DNA of 64,000 nucleotides. Origin: Yponomeuta sedellus (Eukaryota > Arthropoda > Insecta > Lepidoptera > Yponomeutidae). The DNA lies in assembly GCA_934045075.1 (NCBI GenBank), contig OW203722.1:24225379-24289378 (forward strand), read 5' to 3'. The notes under the pieces are model-generated. The model was not told the DNA's origin. It made no database searches and saw only the letters and a program-made list of their open reading frames with translations. Below, in pieces: positions 21,121-31,853 of the stretch; position 1 is the first letter of the stretch, and each line of letters starts with the position of its first letter. The position numbers and the translations under genes are program-made.

Positions 21121-21597
21121 ATCCCGCGGCATCCTAAAGTGGACGGACTACACTATGCGACGGTGCGCTAGTTAAAACGATGATACAGACGCGGCGTGTG
21201 GCGTGCGGCTGACAGCGCAGTTTAGATTTACGACCTGCTAGCGACTAGCCCACATAGGAGCACACAGAGGCCATAGATAAGTACAAGTTGCTGTAAACCC
21301 AGCGTATAGTTAACCCTAAGATTATCCTTTAGCTTATTCAAGAATATTTCTTAAATATGCCATAAGATAAATAGACAGAGAAAACTTTGTTGAGCCTAAA
21401 AAGGGGACTAGATTTAAGATTTTGTAAATAGTAACGGGATAGTCTAATTAAAAAGTATTGATGGAAAGTGCCTCTTTTGTTCCTCTCTAGTAAAAATAAT
21501 ACTTATTTCTGCTTTTGCAGTAACACAAAACCGCATGCATGCACTTTAAGTTCTATCTTTGCTTATAGGCATATTATAAAGTTCAAGTTAAAATGTT
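21121..21597. other. Single-copy stretch
   Basis: A CpG-rich patch at 21121-21290 has no repeat match elsewhere in the window. No coding frame is supported. Confidence 0.25.
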
Positions 21598-21670
21598 ATT
21601 GGCACGGTTAGCCAGAGGTTGCGGGTTCGAGTCCGATAGGTAGAGTTTTAGCCTCTAAATAGGTTTTGAA
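21598..21670 (-). mobile_element. Retroposon A fragment
   Basis: It keeps only GCCTCTAAATAGGTTTT (the 5' end) and part of the tRNA-like core (GGTTGCGGGTTCGAGTCC on the plus strand). Confidence 0.6.
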
Positions 21671-21782
21671 AATCATTGTTCCTGCTTAGTAGGTTATTAG
21701 TTGGGTAGGTGGGTGATTAACACGGTCCGAATTTAATTCCGTTATTGTTTCGAAGTAATAAGGTTTACAGCAAACATTCATA

Positions 21783-22055
21783 ATGGGACATGAGCTGTGT
21801 GGTGTCGGCCTAGAGAATAGCACCAACCCAAATTCTTCCCGCGCGTGTCGTAAAAGGCGACTAAGGACACAAACCGAAGGGTGGGCAGCAGCGCCCCCTG
21901 CAGTACGATTCCACCGAACTGCGATCCCCGCATGCCCAGCGTGGGGATTTTGGGCATTACCCCCCAATAATGGCACAATCATGCGCTATGGCGCTCATCA
22001 GGGGAGGGCTATGTCCAGCAGTGGACTAGTATAGCCTGAAGAAGAAGAAGATTCA
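21783..22055 (+). mobile_element. Retroelement G, longer copy
   Basis: It begins GCTGTGTGGTGTCGGCCTAG and continues TGTCGTAAAAGGCGACTAAG, AGCGCCCCCTGCAGTACG and GGGGAGGGCTATGTCCAGCA to a (GAA)n end. The last part resembles the ...ATGTCCAGCAGTGG... end of RTE-like LINEs, so the tail was probably acquired for mobilisation by such a LINE. Confidence 0.75.
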
Positions 22056-22084
22056 AAATGAGTTTGCAGTAATTGTTAAATAGG

Positions 22085-22265
22085 CTGAAGTATAATTAAG
22101 ATTTAAGGCAAAAAGTACCCATAGCTGGCGTGCGTGTATTCAGCAGCGAATTTATGTTGGTGAAGCAAAAAATAGTTTCAGGATTTCAGTCAAGATAAGT
22201 GCCAAAACCAGGTCTCTGCCTACACCTCCAGTATAAAGGCATGAATTTATGTAAGTATGAAGAAG
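22085..22265 (+). mobile_element. LINE L 3' end, degenerate
   Basis: It shares AAAAAGTACCC, CTGGCGTGCGTG, GTTGGTGAAGC and CAGGTCTCTGCCTACACCTC with the better copies. The reading frame is broken. Confidence 0.55.
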
Positions 22266-22384
22266 AATAGTTTTCTACATTTTACGGTTACACTCAAAGC
22301 AGTAACCACTACTAAGTAATACTAGTTACATAACCATCTTTAGTCTTTAGTATGCAAAAAACTACGCCTCATAAAGTAAAACAA

Positions 22385-22485
22385 CGCAATGAGGTGTAAA
22401 ACGGCAGCTACGAATCGCGCTACGAGACTACGGGCGTAGCAGCGTAGCGATGCTACGATAATGCTACGCCAGCGTAGCAAATAAA
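22385..22485. repeat. Cluster of GCTACG/CGTAGC motifs
   Basis: Within 100 bases the hexamers GCTACG and CGTAGC, or one-base variants, occur about ten times in both orientations. I do not know the element. Confidence 0.5.
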
Positions 22486-22734
22486 GGAAAATACCGGTAT
22501 GTATTGCTTGCAGAAACTAAATTGTGTAAAGTAGTTACGGTCCATAAATACAAACATTAACAGGTTTACAGTATCTATTGTTTTAGCGTCACTTTTTTGT
22601 TATTAATATAATATTACTTCTCAGTGTAAAAGTCTATGGATGCAGTACCTAGTTTATGTCTATTTACGTCTGTTTGTTTTTAAATTTAACCTGTACTTGT
22701 ATCTGTTTCTTCACCGTACATAAAATAAAACAGG

Positions 22735-22800
22735 TGGGTATAATGAGTATATTGGAGGGAAGGCAGAGACAAAGTTTTTGCCACTTGCCACGACCCTAAT
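22735..22800 (-). mobile_element. LINE L 3' end fragment
   Basis: The minus strand reads TAGGGTCGTGGCAAGTGGC and TTGTCTCTGCCTTCCCTCC, a short decayed piece of the coding tail. Confidence 0.45.
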
Positions 22801-23542
22801 TATAGAGCATCTCCAAAAAATTCTCAATCTTAAAATGGACAAATAAACAAAATTTATGAATTTAACTTTTTAAGTGGTCTTCAAACACCTTTTAAGAAAT
22901 CGCACATTCACACAGGCAATAATTTCCAATTTAGATTTGTCGACATTCACGACCTACCTCACAGTAAAAGGCGTAAAAAATATTAAATAATATGATTTTT
23001 TAAGGCTGAGTTACCAGATATCACCTTTTTACAAAAAGGGATCTTAGACTCCGAGCCATGGCGAGTAACCCACACGGCTCAGTACACAGCTGACCGCGGC
23101 CATCTCGGAGGAGCTCGTTAGCTTTAACGATGCAAGGCTACTGGTACAGTCGATAGTAAAAGTGTCTCGTATTCACTTAAGAGATTTCTTCTTCTTCTCC
23201 TTAAGACGCTTTCCATCACTAGAAGTTGGCAGCCAGCTCTTTACAGCGGTCTCTGTTCAGTGCAATTCTGTTTGATGTTGCCCAAGCATGTCATCTTTCT
23301 CCTGCACGGCCTTGTTTTTCCTTCCACCTTGCCCATCAATTAAGGGACTAAGCCACTGATAATATTAGGGGAGTGAACTGACAGCCTACTAGGTACAAAT
23401 GTTCTCGAGGGGAGGACATTTGTACCGTAGTCTTCTCAAAGTCCTTGATTAACAGAGTTTACCAAATTACTATAAGACGTAGAACTCTGCATGAGTTCTT
23501 TTTTTATTTGTATCTAATTTGTACTGGCTTTAATTCCAGACA
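22801..23542. other. Single-copy-looking DNA
   Basis: A patch of moderate GC at 23050-23160 is the only compositional feature. No gene is supported. Confidence 0.3.
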
Positions 23543-23720
23543 TCTTCTTCTTCAGGCTATAGTAGTCCATTGCTGGACATAGCCTTCCCCTAATGAGCGA
23601 CATAGCGCAAGGTTGTGCCATCATTGGGGGGGTAGTGCCCATAATCCCCACGCTGAGCATGCGGGTTGCGGATTGCAATTTGGTGGAATTGTTCTGCAAG
23701 GGGCGCTGCCAGACATCATT
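23543..23720 (-). mobile_element. Retroelement G, 3' half
   Basis: The minus strand reads GGCAGCGCCCCTTGCAGAAC, GGGATTATGGGCACTACC, TGGACTACTATAGCCTGAAG and a (GAA)n tail ending at 23543. Confidence 0.7.
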
Positions 23721-24660
23721 GACATTCAAATAATCCTTTATATTATAGTAGCCATTTTGGCACAAATTGTACTTTACATATATTTATATATATTACATAT
23801 ACATATTAAAACAAAACGAAACTATTAATTATTGATCAAATAATTTAAACTTGAGCAGGCAGAGGCGCCGGCCATCTATTGTAAAAGAGCATCGTTACGG
23901 TAACTTAATTTCGGATTCACTTAATTTGTATAATGCTTTTTATCCATAAATTGTGAGAGTTATTGTGTCTGTAACGCAATTATTCGGCGTAGAGCGATAG
24001 GTACCATTGATCAGACGTCTTGACATCAATATTGTAAGTATACTTTCTTTTTGCGAGGACTAACACTATCCTTTAAATATCAGAATATATAGATGTAAAA
24101 GCTGACTTAATTTATACTTCTTATATGCCTAATGGCGAGTTTCATTCATGAATTCTGTAAATATATCGAACAACTGGCTCTTACAGCAAATATTTCTAAA
24201 AATTGGATTAAGATCCAATCCAAGGTTTGATTTTTCATTCCATTCGGTGGAATCTCGAGTCGGAAAAATACAATAGTATTCCGAAATAGAAATGAGAACC
24301 GTAACCGAGATAATATCTATCCGAAGCGCGATCCAAATGCGCTTTATTTATATTTACTTTAAAGTTTTAAATCGCACAGACACATAACCTCTGCACACGG
24401 TCGGGCATAACCGAATCGAACGTAACGTTTCGACGCCAAAAGCAATAGTAAATTTCACACGCGCCATTACACGCTGAGCGGAGCGGTGTTTGTTTGCGTT
24501 CTTTCCTTTTTGGGGCTCTTCCTGTCGCCCTCACTCAATTAATACCCCGCTTAAACTAAGATAAGTTAAGGTTGAAAAGCGTTGAATTTGAATGCCATTT
24601 TAAGCTAAATTAATTATAAGGTAACACTAGCTAAAAGTTACTGTCTACGAAACAATAACT
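23721..24660. other. Single-copy-looking DNA
   Basis: A CpG-containing block at 24370-24530 may be conserved noncoding sequence. Otherwise AT-rich with nothing recognised. Confidence 0.3.
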
Positions 24661-24712
24661 AATTAATTTTTTTATACTATTTTTATTTTTAATGCACTAA
24701 CCCGTGCTATAT
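24661..24712 (-). mobile_element. Retroposon A, 3' end only
   Basis: Only TAGCACGGGTTAGTGCATT and the A-rich tail AAAAATAAAAATAGTA remain. Severe 5' truncation supports this end as the 3' end of the retroposon. Confidence 0.65.
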
Positions 24713-25319
24713 ACATTACATATACACAGTATATTATTAGTGTTTCTGTGCAATGCTTTGAAATTTTTAGAAATCAAATCTGGATGGATGGATTAGAAAT
24801 CTGTAATCATGTAACAAACAATAAATTGTATAGAAAAAATACGGATCTCCAACTTCATAGACAACGATTCCTTCCTTTCTTCATAGCCTACCTAATCAAT
24901 AAACTGAAATCAAATAAAATCATAACGTTGATTCTATCTAACTAACTTGCCTTTCAATGAAATTATCTACTTCGTATGCAAGCAGACCTCTTACTTGCCA
25001 CGTAAACTCCGCGGCCCCGTGGCCTCAAGCCAGACGCTTTTTTTTAAATTACTTCAACACGAAAGTAAATGGGGGGGATGAGAATAACCTGTGATTTTTT
25101 TAAGTTAGTTAATACTCGTATTTCACTGTGGCGCCTCGTGGGTTTATTTTCACATCGAATTCGAACATATTGTGGACGTTAAAGTTGTTGGTTCCTATGT
25201 ACTATATAGGTTCGATTTCGTTGTGGAAAATATTAAGTCTCTATTAAACACTATGGCTTATTGGGACGAACATGGCAAAAACTGAAAGGGTTCCTTGTAG
25301 ACTTATACTCGCTAACGAT
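24713..25319. other. AT-rich DNA without a recognised gene
   Basis: A 65-codon frame at 24748-24945 has no recognisable motif. Nothing else is supported. Confidence 0.3.
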
Positions 25320-25470
25320 GAAGGAAACTATTGAGAGGAAACTTGAATGTATGAGTGTGTTCATATACCTCAGAAATAGCCTATCGGCGGTGTATACGCG
25401 TGGTAATTAATGCTCTCATACTCTCACACACTCTCTCTGAGAGAATGCTTGTAGTGGGATCTACAGAAGT
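25320..25470 (+). mobile_element. SINE E1 tail
   Basis: AAGGAAACTATTGAGAGGAA, a diverged ACCTCAGAAATAGCC, ACGCGTGGTAATTAA, CACTCTCTCTGAGAGAA and a shortened GTAGTGGGA end. Confidence 0.6.
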
Positions 25471-25839
25471 TTCGTAAAAAAAATGTGTAAACGCAACATA
25501 ACATAAATGCTTCTGTCAATACAGAGTTTTCTTTCAGAAAGAGAGAAGCGTATTTTTATGTAATTACAAATATCACGTCACAATAAAATATGCCATTTCC
25601 ATCGTAATACCACACTTGCATTGTTCAGACAAAACCTCTCGTCTTTTCAATCAATTTATTTGTTACAAGCGTCAAGTCGGCAACACTTGTATGAATTTAA
25701 ATTGAAGCATTGTTAGTTAACTTTTTCAGCTTCAGAAATGGTCCCTATTGTTAAAGTACTAAGATTGATAATCATGGCAGGGTACCCGAGTGTCCTATCC
25801 GATGAGATTTTCGATGTTCAAATCTGTTTCTCCACGAAT
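25471..25839. other. Single-copy-looking DNA
   Basis: Nothing supported. Confidence 0.25.
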
Positions 25840-25935
25840 TCGGACTTGGCCCCAGTGGTGGAGTAGGGAATATACCTACGTCAGTGAAGAGACCCGTGCC
25901 CCTCGGTGGGGACGTAATCGGTTGATGATGATGAA
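25840..25935 (+). mobile_element. 5S SINE, 3' end only
   Basis: TCGGACTTGGCCCCAGTGG, GAGACCCGTGCCCCTCGGTG and GGGGACGTAATCGGTTGATG followed by (GAT)n. It belongs to the subfamily with CTCGGTGGGGAC and a GATGAT tail. Confidence 0.7.
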
Positions 25936-27271
25936 AATCTGTCTGTGTTTTTAAGAGTGGTCGATTTTAAGTGTTGTCTTTTGCCATGACAAGGTAAAAT
26001 GGGGACAATAAATAAGGGAAACTAAGGGAAACTAAGGGAATCACATCATGGAACTCACGTCTCTACTTTGCACTAAAGGAATACTTTGGTTCCTCGTAAA
26101 CATTTTTTTCTGTATTTGCAACTAGACTTAGTCTCGCGTACATATCAATCAATTTATTTGTGAACATAGGTATGTTTGCAATAAAGGTCTTACAGTATAG
26201 TTTAGAGCGCTATGTTCCACCCAAAACAAATGTAGGTATACACATGTTTAAGCATGCACATGCACAATGAACTCAGTAATGATTTAATATTTAATTTACA
26301 CAATCAAGAAATGTCATAGTTAGGTAAAATCATATGTCATATAGTAATGTCATGAAAGAAATGTCAAAAATGTATTTCAATGTATTTACAATAAATTATA
26401 TAGTAACGTCATTCAAAATCGAGGCAATACAGGCATTTGCGTACGTCTGTCAAAAACAAAAAAATACTTCTGGGCCCGAATTAAAAACACTTTTTATCTC
26501 TGAAATTGTTCTTGAGCGCGCTGTTTACCCTAATAGTACCATAATAGTTCCTAACTTGAACGACTTTGAGATAAAGTAGAAAGAAAAAAAAAACACTTTG
26601 AAATAAAATACAATGAAAAATGTATACTAGCTCTACCAGGTTCAGGGGTTAAGTTACTGTTTATTTTCTACCTACAAGTACTGAAGAGAGATCTTAAGTT
26701 CCAGATCGACTCATTCCAATTAAGTTCACTCAAATCTGCACACCTGCAAGACGCAGTAGAGGCCCCGGAAAGAGCGGAGGAGTTTTGAAAACAGAACAAC
26801 CGACGGGTGCGTTCCGATTCTAATAATAATTGCTTCAATTTGTGCGGGACCCAGTCGGTCACGTTGCCGATTGCTAATGACGTCACGGCGCCTCCCAGCC
26901 TTTCCTGTGGGGCTGTTTAGACGATACTACTTTTTGGAGATATTTTGTTTTTCACTTTTCAAAGAAACTTGCGATTTAAAAAAAATATAGCTTGCTGATT
27001 CTAAGTATTTTATACAATACAGTATTTTATATCACTGTAACTATATCTGAGTACTGGTTACTCAGATGCAGATACTCAGAAGAAAAGTACACAGATATTT
27101 CTAAGACTGCAGACCTTAATAAAAGGTCTTAGGAACTATTAAAAAAAACATATATCGATTCTGCTCAATCTTTTTATTTATCCAGTTATTTGTTAGGGGA
27201 GGATACCTCGAAATACAGAAATCATTGTAGACATAGAAGTACTTCTTCGATTTTGTAAATGTTCAAGGCCT
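25936..27271. other. Single-copy-looking DNA
   Basis: There is a short tandem AGGGAAACTA run at 26020-26042. An 81-codon frame at 26334-26579 and a 72-codon frame on the other strand at 26668-26886 have no motif I recognise. The latter overlaps a GC-richer block containing GACGTCA. Confidence 0.3.
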
Positions 27272-27375
27272 CAACCTCGGCGCTTGAAATTGCCAATCCG
27301 CGACGGACACGCGTTATAATTAAGCCCACACTCTCTCTGAGTAAAGCCCTGCGACCTGCAGTAGGACCTACATAA
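27272..27375 (+). mobile_element. SINE E1 tail
   Basis: CCTCGGCGCTTGAAATTGCC, AATCCGCGACGGACACGCG, CACTCTCTCTGAG and GACCTGCAGTAGGACCTA. Confidence 0.65.
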
Positions 27376-27654
27376 AAAAAGCCCCGATAAACAGTAGTTA
27401 AACGACAATTGCCGCGATTCCATGATTCCACTTAAGTGTTTTTAAAGGTGTAAAAATCGCGCAGTGCAAACGTCCCTGGGGCGTCTCCTAGCTCACAATT
27501 AACGCGACGGTTCAAGTTTTCTCGCGAGTGGAAAATGATTGCGATTGAGTTGCGAATTTCGCCCCTTCTTCCCGGCCGACCGTTAATTGACGCTCGAAAC
27601 CGGATTTCCTTTCGCTATTTGAAATCTATAGGCACTTAAGTGTGCCAACTTAAC
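27376..27654. other. CpG-containing single-copy block
   Basis: 27440-27610 is richer in CpG than its surroundings and holds two TTAATTG-like homeodomain-type sites. It could be regulatory; no proof. Confidence 0.25.
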
Positions 27655-28020
27655 CATTTAAAGGACGGCCCATACAAAGTGCCCATAAAAAAGGCCACAC
27701 GTATTAAGGTCACTTTTTCTTAAGTAAATTTACTAGTTATCACCCTTATGCGACTAGTGCACACGCGATAACTACTGGCCACAGAGCCGTCCACGGAGGA
27801 CTATATAGTTATTTTTCAGCCCGTAATGTTGGTATTCTGCGGTCCATAGACTTTCAGCCAGATTACAGGCCACCGCGTGTAATGTGAGCCTTGTGCTAAT
27901 ACACCCATACTAGTCGCACAAGGCTCATAACTAGTACATTTAAATCGTATTCGTACGATTTTTTACATTTATTTTGCATGTACGATCCAGGGGCAGAAAT
28001 CGTACGTAAACATACGACTT

Positions 28021-28841
28021 ATAGGGAAGAGCGGGTGATTGTGCTCTTCCACTATAAAGGGAAATTTCCCGCCAGGCAGATCGTATGCCTGGGGACGGCC
28101 GGTTCAACTATTGTTAGTCGGACGTTATATTTATGCTATGTCATTGAAACACTGATTGCGCGATGCACTTTGCGAATATTGGAGTTTGTAGTGCGCGCGC
28201 AGAGTTGACATGTGCTCGCCACATCACTCCCCTTCAAGACCGTAGCTACGCATAGCTAGGTCTGATAGGAATCGAAGTCTGTGCTCTAAAGCCTGCAAGT
28301 GCCAGGTGACGCTGAGTCAGTGAGTCGACTAGCGGTTGAGGGCAGTACCATGGAGACCGCGCATGCGGTAACCGGTGAAGGCTGCTGTACCACTGGCAAC
28401 GTGTGCTGTTGCTGTGTGGCTGCCGTGCCAAGGGGTTGGGGGAAGATCACCATCAGTCCCAGTAGTCGGTGCGTTGACTGTAGTGGAACTTATGAAGTGA
28501 GAAGGAAGATTGCTGGCCTTGCTTTGAGACTAAGGTATGTGGAGTGCTGCGAGAACGAAGGAAGGTTGACAATGTTCTGTCAGGGGTCACCACTATAGGG
28601 AAGAGCGGGTGATCGTGCTCTTCCACTATAAAGGGAAATTTCCCGCCAGGCAGATCGATAACAATAATTGGACAATAGTTGGACCGGCCGTCCCCAGGTA
28701 TACGAATACCTGGGGACGGCCGGTCCAACTATTGTTAGTCGGACGTTATATTTATGCTATGTCATTGAAACACTTTGATTGCGCGATGCAGGAATATTGG
28801 AGTTTGTAGTGCGCGCGCAGAGTTGACATGTGCTTGCCACA
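28021..28841 (-). mobile_element. Miniature LTR retrotransposon (TRIM)
   Basis: Two direct repeats, 28021-28223 (203 bp) and 28595-28841 (247 bp), enclose 371 bp. GACTT flanks both ends (28016-28020, 28842-28846), a 5-bp target duplication. On the minus strand each LTR starts TGTGGC and ends CTCTTCCCTAT. The primer-binding candidate TGGTGACCCC lies two bases after the 5' LTR. A polypurine tract GAAGGGGAGTGA lies just before the 3' LTR. The interior has no gag or pol frame, so mobility would depend on an outside element. The primer-site type suggests BEL/Pao or a similar parent. The LTR end is not the usual CA. Confidence 0.75.
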
Positions 28842-28914
28842 GACTTTTTTAGATATCGTTCAAACGAAGTACTAATACCAATATATTACGTCACTATTTA
28901 TTCTTTTACTTCGA

Positions 28915-29277
28915 TTTCAACCCTGTATTATGTCCCCACTGCTGGGGCACGGGTCTCTTCCTTGCGTTGCAGGAAAGTTAAGCCATACTCCACCACGGGG
29001 GCCAAGTCCGGTTTGGTGGAGGTTTGTAAGACGGTGGCGGACCTTATTGTCAGAAGTTATCAAGCCGCCCAAAAGGCCTCTGACATGGCTTAACGTCTGC
29101 CATTATATGACAGCCGGCATCCACGGCTTAACATGCCTTGCGAAGCACGGAAACGTTCGGAAAAATGCCACTAGCGGTAGTAACAGGACGGTCACCCATC
29201 CCGGACCTGACCGCGCCTGTTGTTGCTTAACTCGAGTGATTGATTTCAATCACTCGGTTTGACTAGGCCACGAGCGC
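28915..29277 (-). mobile_element. 5S SINE, near full length
   Basis: The minus-strand head GAGTGATTGAAATCAATCAC, TTAAGCAACAACAGGCGCGG and GGATGGGTGACCGTCC is intact. The 3' end is slightly altered (GGGACATAATACAGGGTTG). Confidence 0.85.
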
Positions 29278-29426
29278 GTCGTGGTTATTCTATTACTTAC
29301 TAAATACCAACCCACCGTTACTATTAATTTAGGAATATCGACCTTAATACTCTGTATGGGCCGTCCTATAAAGGGTTAATAATCGGCGTTTCACAGCTAT
29401 CTAATATATTTTACATAATTTATATA

Positions 29427-29860
29427 CCCATACTTACGGTGCGAAAACATGGACGCTGACCAAGCAAAATATGCACAAAATAAAAGTTGCACAAAGAGCG
29501 ATGGAGCGCGCCATGCTGGGCATATCGCTTGTGGACCGCGCACCCAACATAGAAATTCGTTGAAGAACCAAGGACGAAGACGTTGGTAAGCGGATCACAG
29601 AGTTAAAGTGGAGATGGGCGGGACATTTGGCTAGAAGGGAAGACGGCCGGTGGACAAGGGCAGTATCGGAGTGGTGGCCAAGGGAGGGAAGAAGGTTGGT
29701 AGCCAGACCACCGACACGATGGTCAGACGACATCGTGAGGGTTGCGGGTCAGAGATGGATCAGGTTAGCACAGGACCGTGAGGAATGGCGCAATAAAAAG
29801 GAGGCCCATGTCCAGCAGTGGGTTGATGTGGGCTGATTATAGATAGATAGGTAGATAGAT
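29427..29860 (+). pseudogene. RTE-like LINE, C-terminal coding part and 3' end
   Basis: The frame begins at TYGAKTWTLTKQNMHKIKVA and continues AQRAMERAMLGISLVDR, a RTE-type reverse transcriptase C-terminal hallmark. It then runs through KWRWAGHLARR, RPPTRWSDDIVRVAGQRW and EEWRNKKEAHVQQWVDVG to stop 29834-29836. A single in-frame TGA (29560-29571 region, where an R codon is expected) breaks it. A (GATA)n tail follows. This is a 5'-truncated dead copy; polymerase core and endonuclease are absent. Confidence 0.85.
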
Positions 29861-30084
29861 AGATAGATATACCGTCTACTGGCAACTAGATATGTGAAGT
29901 GCATTAGACCTTAGGCCTGTAGGACAAGGGCGCGGAAAAGACGCGAGCCCTAGTATAGAATTCGCGCCTTAGCCTCGTCCATTTTGTGTAGGCATCGTCC
30001 CGTAGGGAAAGAACTCCACTCTGACCGTCTTTTTTGGTACGAGTGCCTACAAAACAAATCAAATTAAAAAAATATTTTTTAACG

Positions 30085-30268
30085 TAGTCGTTAAGCAAAT
30101 TCGAAGGCCTTAATGCGGCTTGAAAACTTTTGACGGTAAGATCAGCCACTAGTCTTGCAAGCCTCCACCAATCCGGACTTAGCCCCAGTGGTGGAGTATG
30201 GCCTATACCTTCCTCCGAGAAGAGACTCGTGCCCCTCGGTGGGGACATAATGCATTGATGATGATTAT
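30085..30268 (+). mobile_element. 5S SINE, 3' half
   Basis: GTCGTTAAGC, GGCCTTAATGCGGCTTGAAA, CCTCCACCAATCCGGACTTA and CTCGGTGGGGACATAAT, then GATGATGATTATGATGAT. It belongs to the GAT-tailed subfamily. Confidence 0.75.
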
Positions 30269-30861
30269 GATGATTTCAACGTAAATAAATTACATTTTGT
30301 GTGCTGAAATTTACATTAGTAAAATGTGAGCCGCTGCCTTAAACCTTATACATCAGTTGCTACCTATTAACATTAGCTACATAGCCACTATCTAACGAGA
30401 TCCCACGAGTGCAATCAACAATTTGCAATTCTAGGACATTAGTCATTGTTCCTACAAAAGCAGAATCGTACAAAAACAAACTTTAAATAAGCAAACAATA
30501 GGATTTTTAGCGCCACAGCAGACGACTCTCCGGGGACGGCCGAAGGAAAGGGCAAAAATTGAAATTTTCACCGACAAAACCCAATAAGAAAGTTTCAACG
30601 ACAAATGCCGACCGGGCCCAAAGTTCGCTGGCTAATAAAATATTATTCGAGACGAGATTATTTGGAGCAAATAAGAATAATTCGAGACTCTCATCCCCCG
30701 AGGCCTAAATGGACTTAATTAGTAGAAAACTTTGTAGTCATCGGCCGCCTTTGGCGCGAAAAGGGGGAATAAACCCCCACAATATCTTAAGTGGCTGCAA
30801 GGCGCAGCCTGCAACCGCCTACTCTTAGATACTTAATTGTAACAAAACACTCAACTTACGC
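30269..30861. other. Single-copy block, possibly conserved noncoding
   Basis: 30520-30790 has raised GC and several AATTA and CTAATAAA-type sites, no repeat match in the window, and no long coding frame. A regulatory role is only a guess. Confidence 0.3.
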
Positions 30862-31216
30862 TCGTGGCCTAGTCGAACCGAGTGATTGGAATTAATCACT
30901 TGAGTTAAGCAACAATAGGCGCGGTCAGGTGAAGGATGGGTGACCGTCCGTGACTACCGCTAGTGGCACTTTTTCCATGCGCTTCCGTACTTCGCAAGGC
31001 ACGTTAAGTCGTTGGTGCCGGCTGTCATGTAATGGCGTTAAGCCATGTCGGGGGCCTTCTGGGCGGCTTGATAACTTCTGACAGTAAGGCCCGCCACTGT
31101 CTTACAATCCTCCACCAACCCGGACTTGGCCCCGTGGTGGAGTCTGGCCTAACCTTCCTGCAAAGCAGGCTGAGACCCGTGCCCCAGAAATGGGTACGTA
31201 CAAGGGTTGATATTGT
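30862..31216 (+). mobile_element. 5S SINE, near full length
   Basis: Head GCTCGTGGCCTAGTCGAACC, GTTAAGCAACAATAGGCGCG and GGATGGGTGACCGTCC; body CTTCGCAAGGCACGTTAAG; 3' end GGGTACGTACAAGGGTTGA. Confidence 0.85.
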
Positions 31217-31287
31217 ATATCGTAACTCAACTTACAGCATCCTGCAGAAACTAACTGACATCGCGAAAAAATGTGAACTCTGTCTAA

Positions 31288-31430
31288 ATGACGATCTCGG
31301 TGGCGCAGCGGTTTGGCACGCTGACTGTAATTTTTTTTTATGTATTAAATCTATCGTCCAGTTAGCAGTTTGTTATCACTGCTTAGTATGAGACTAACGA
31401 GGTCTGTGTAATATATTAATATTATTAAAT
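31288..31430 (+). mobile_element. SINE B with internal deletion
   Basis: The head (GGTGGCGCAGCGGTTTGGCA, CGCTGACTGTAA) breaks off before the B box and is joined to the tail ATGTATTAAATCTATCGTCC through a T-run. Confidence 0.7.
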
Positions 31431-31442
31431 ATAAAAACCTAT

Positions 31443-31671
31443 TTAGAGGCTAAAAATTTCACCCATGCCGGGATTCGAACCCGCAACCTCTGGCTATCCG
31501 TACCAGCGCTCTACCAATTGAGCCAATGGGCGGCATCAGTGAAATTTCGAACCTCTTTACAATATTCTCTGTATTACGTACAGGCAGCTTAAATAGGTTT
31601 AAATTTAAATAGGTTTTTAAATTTGTTCCTTAGCACGGGTTAGTGCATTAAAAATAAAAAAAAATAGTGTA
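31443..31671 (+). mobile_element. Retroposon A, full ends
   Basis: ATTATTAAATAT lies on both sides (31431-31442, 31672-31683). It starts AAAAACCTATTTAGAGGC, carries the antisense tRNA-like core, shows a repeated TTTAAATAGG near the 3' arm, and ends TTAGCACGGGTTAGTGCATT plus an A-rich tail. Confidence 0.85.
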
Positions 31672-31853
31672 ATTATTAAATATATTTTATTCTTTAAATC
31701 ATATCGTTATGCACGTACATTGCACTGAAAATCAGCGTTGCAACTGATCACTCTGTACTGTGGAGGTTCTGGTTCATCGACCAAATTCAGAATTAAGCTG
31801 AGTGGGGCCCATTTTGGGGGCGCAATACTTCAAACTTTTCTACACTTTCTTAT

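Larger units (their letters stand above)
27655..29385. mobile_element. Inverted-repeat-bounded block with nested elements
   Basis: TTAAAGGACGGCCCATACAA and TATTAAGGTC at about 27658-27712 recur inverted at about 29336-29370 (GACCTTAATACTCTGTATGG, GCCGTCCTATAAA). Between them lie the TRIM at 28021-28841 and a 5S SINE. The outer element appears to be an old DNA transposon that took in later insertions. Confidence 0.5.

Noticed and set aside
28299..28598. Cysteine-rich 99-codon frame inside the TRIM
   Set aside because: It runs opposite to the element and reads through the primer-site region. No zinc-finger spacing is conserved.
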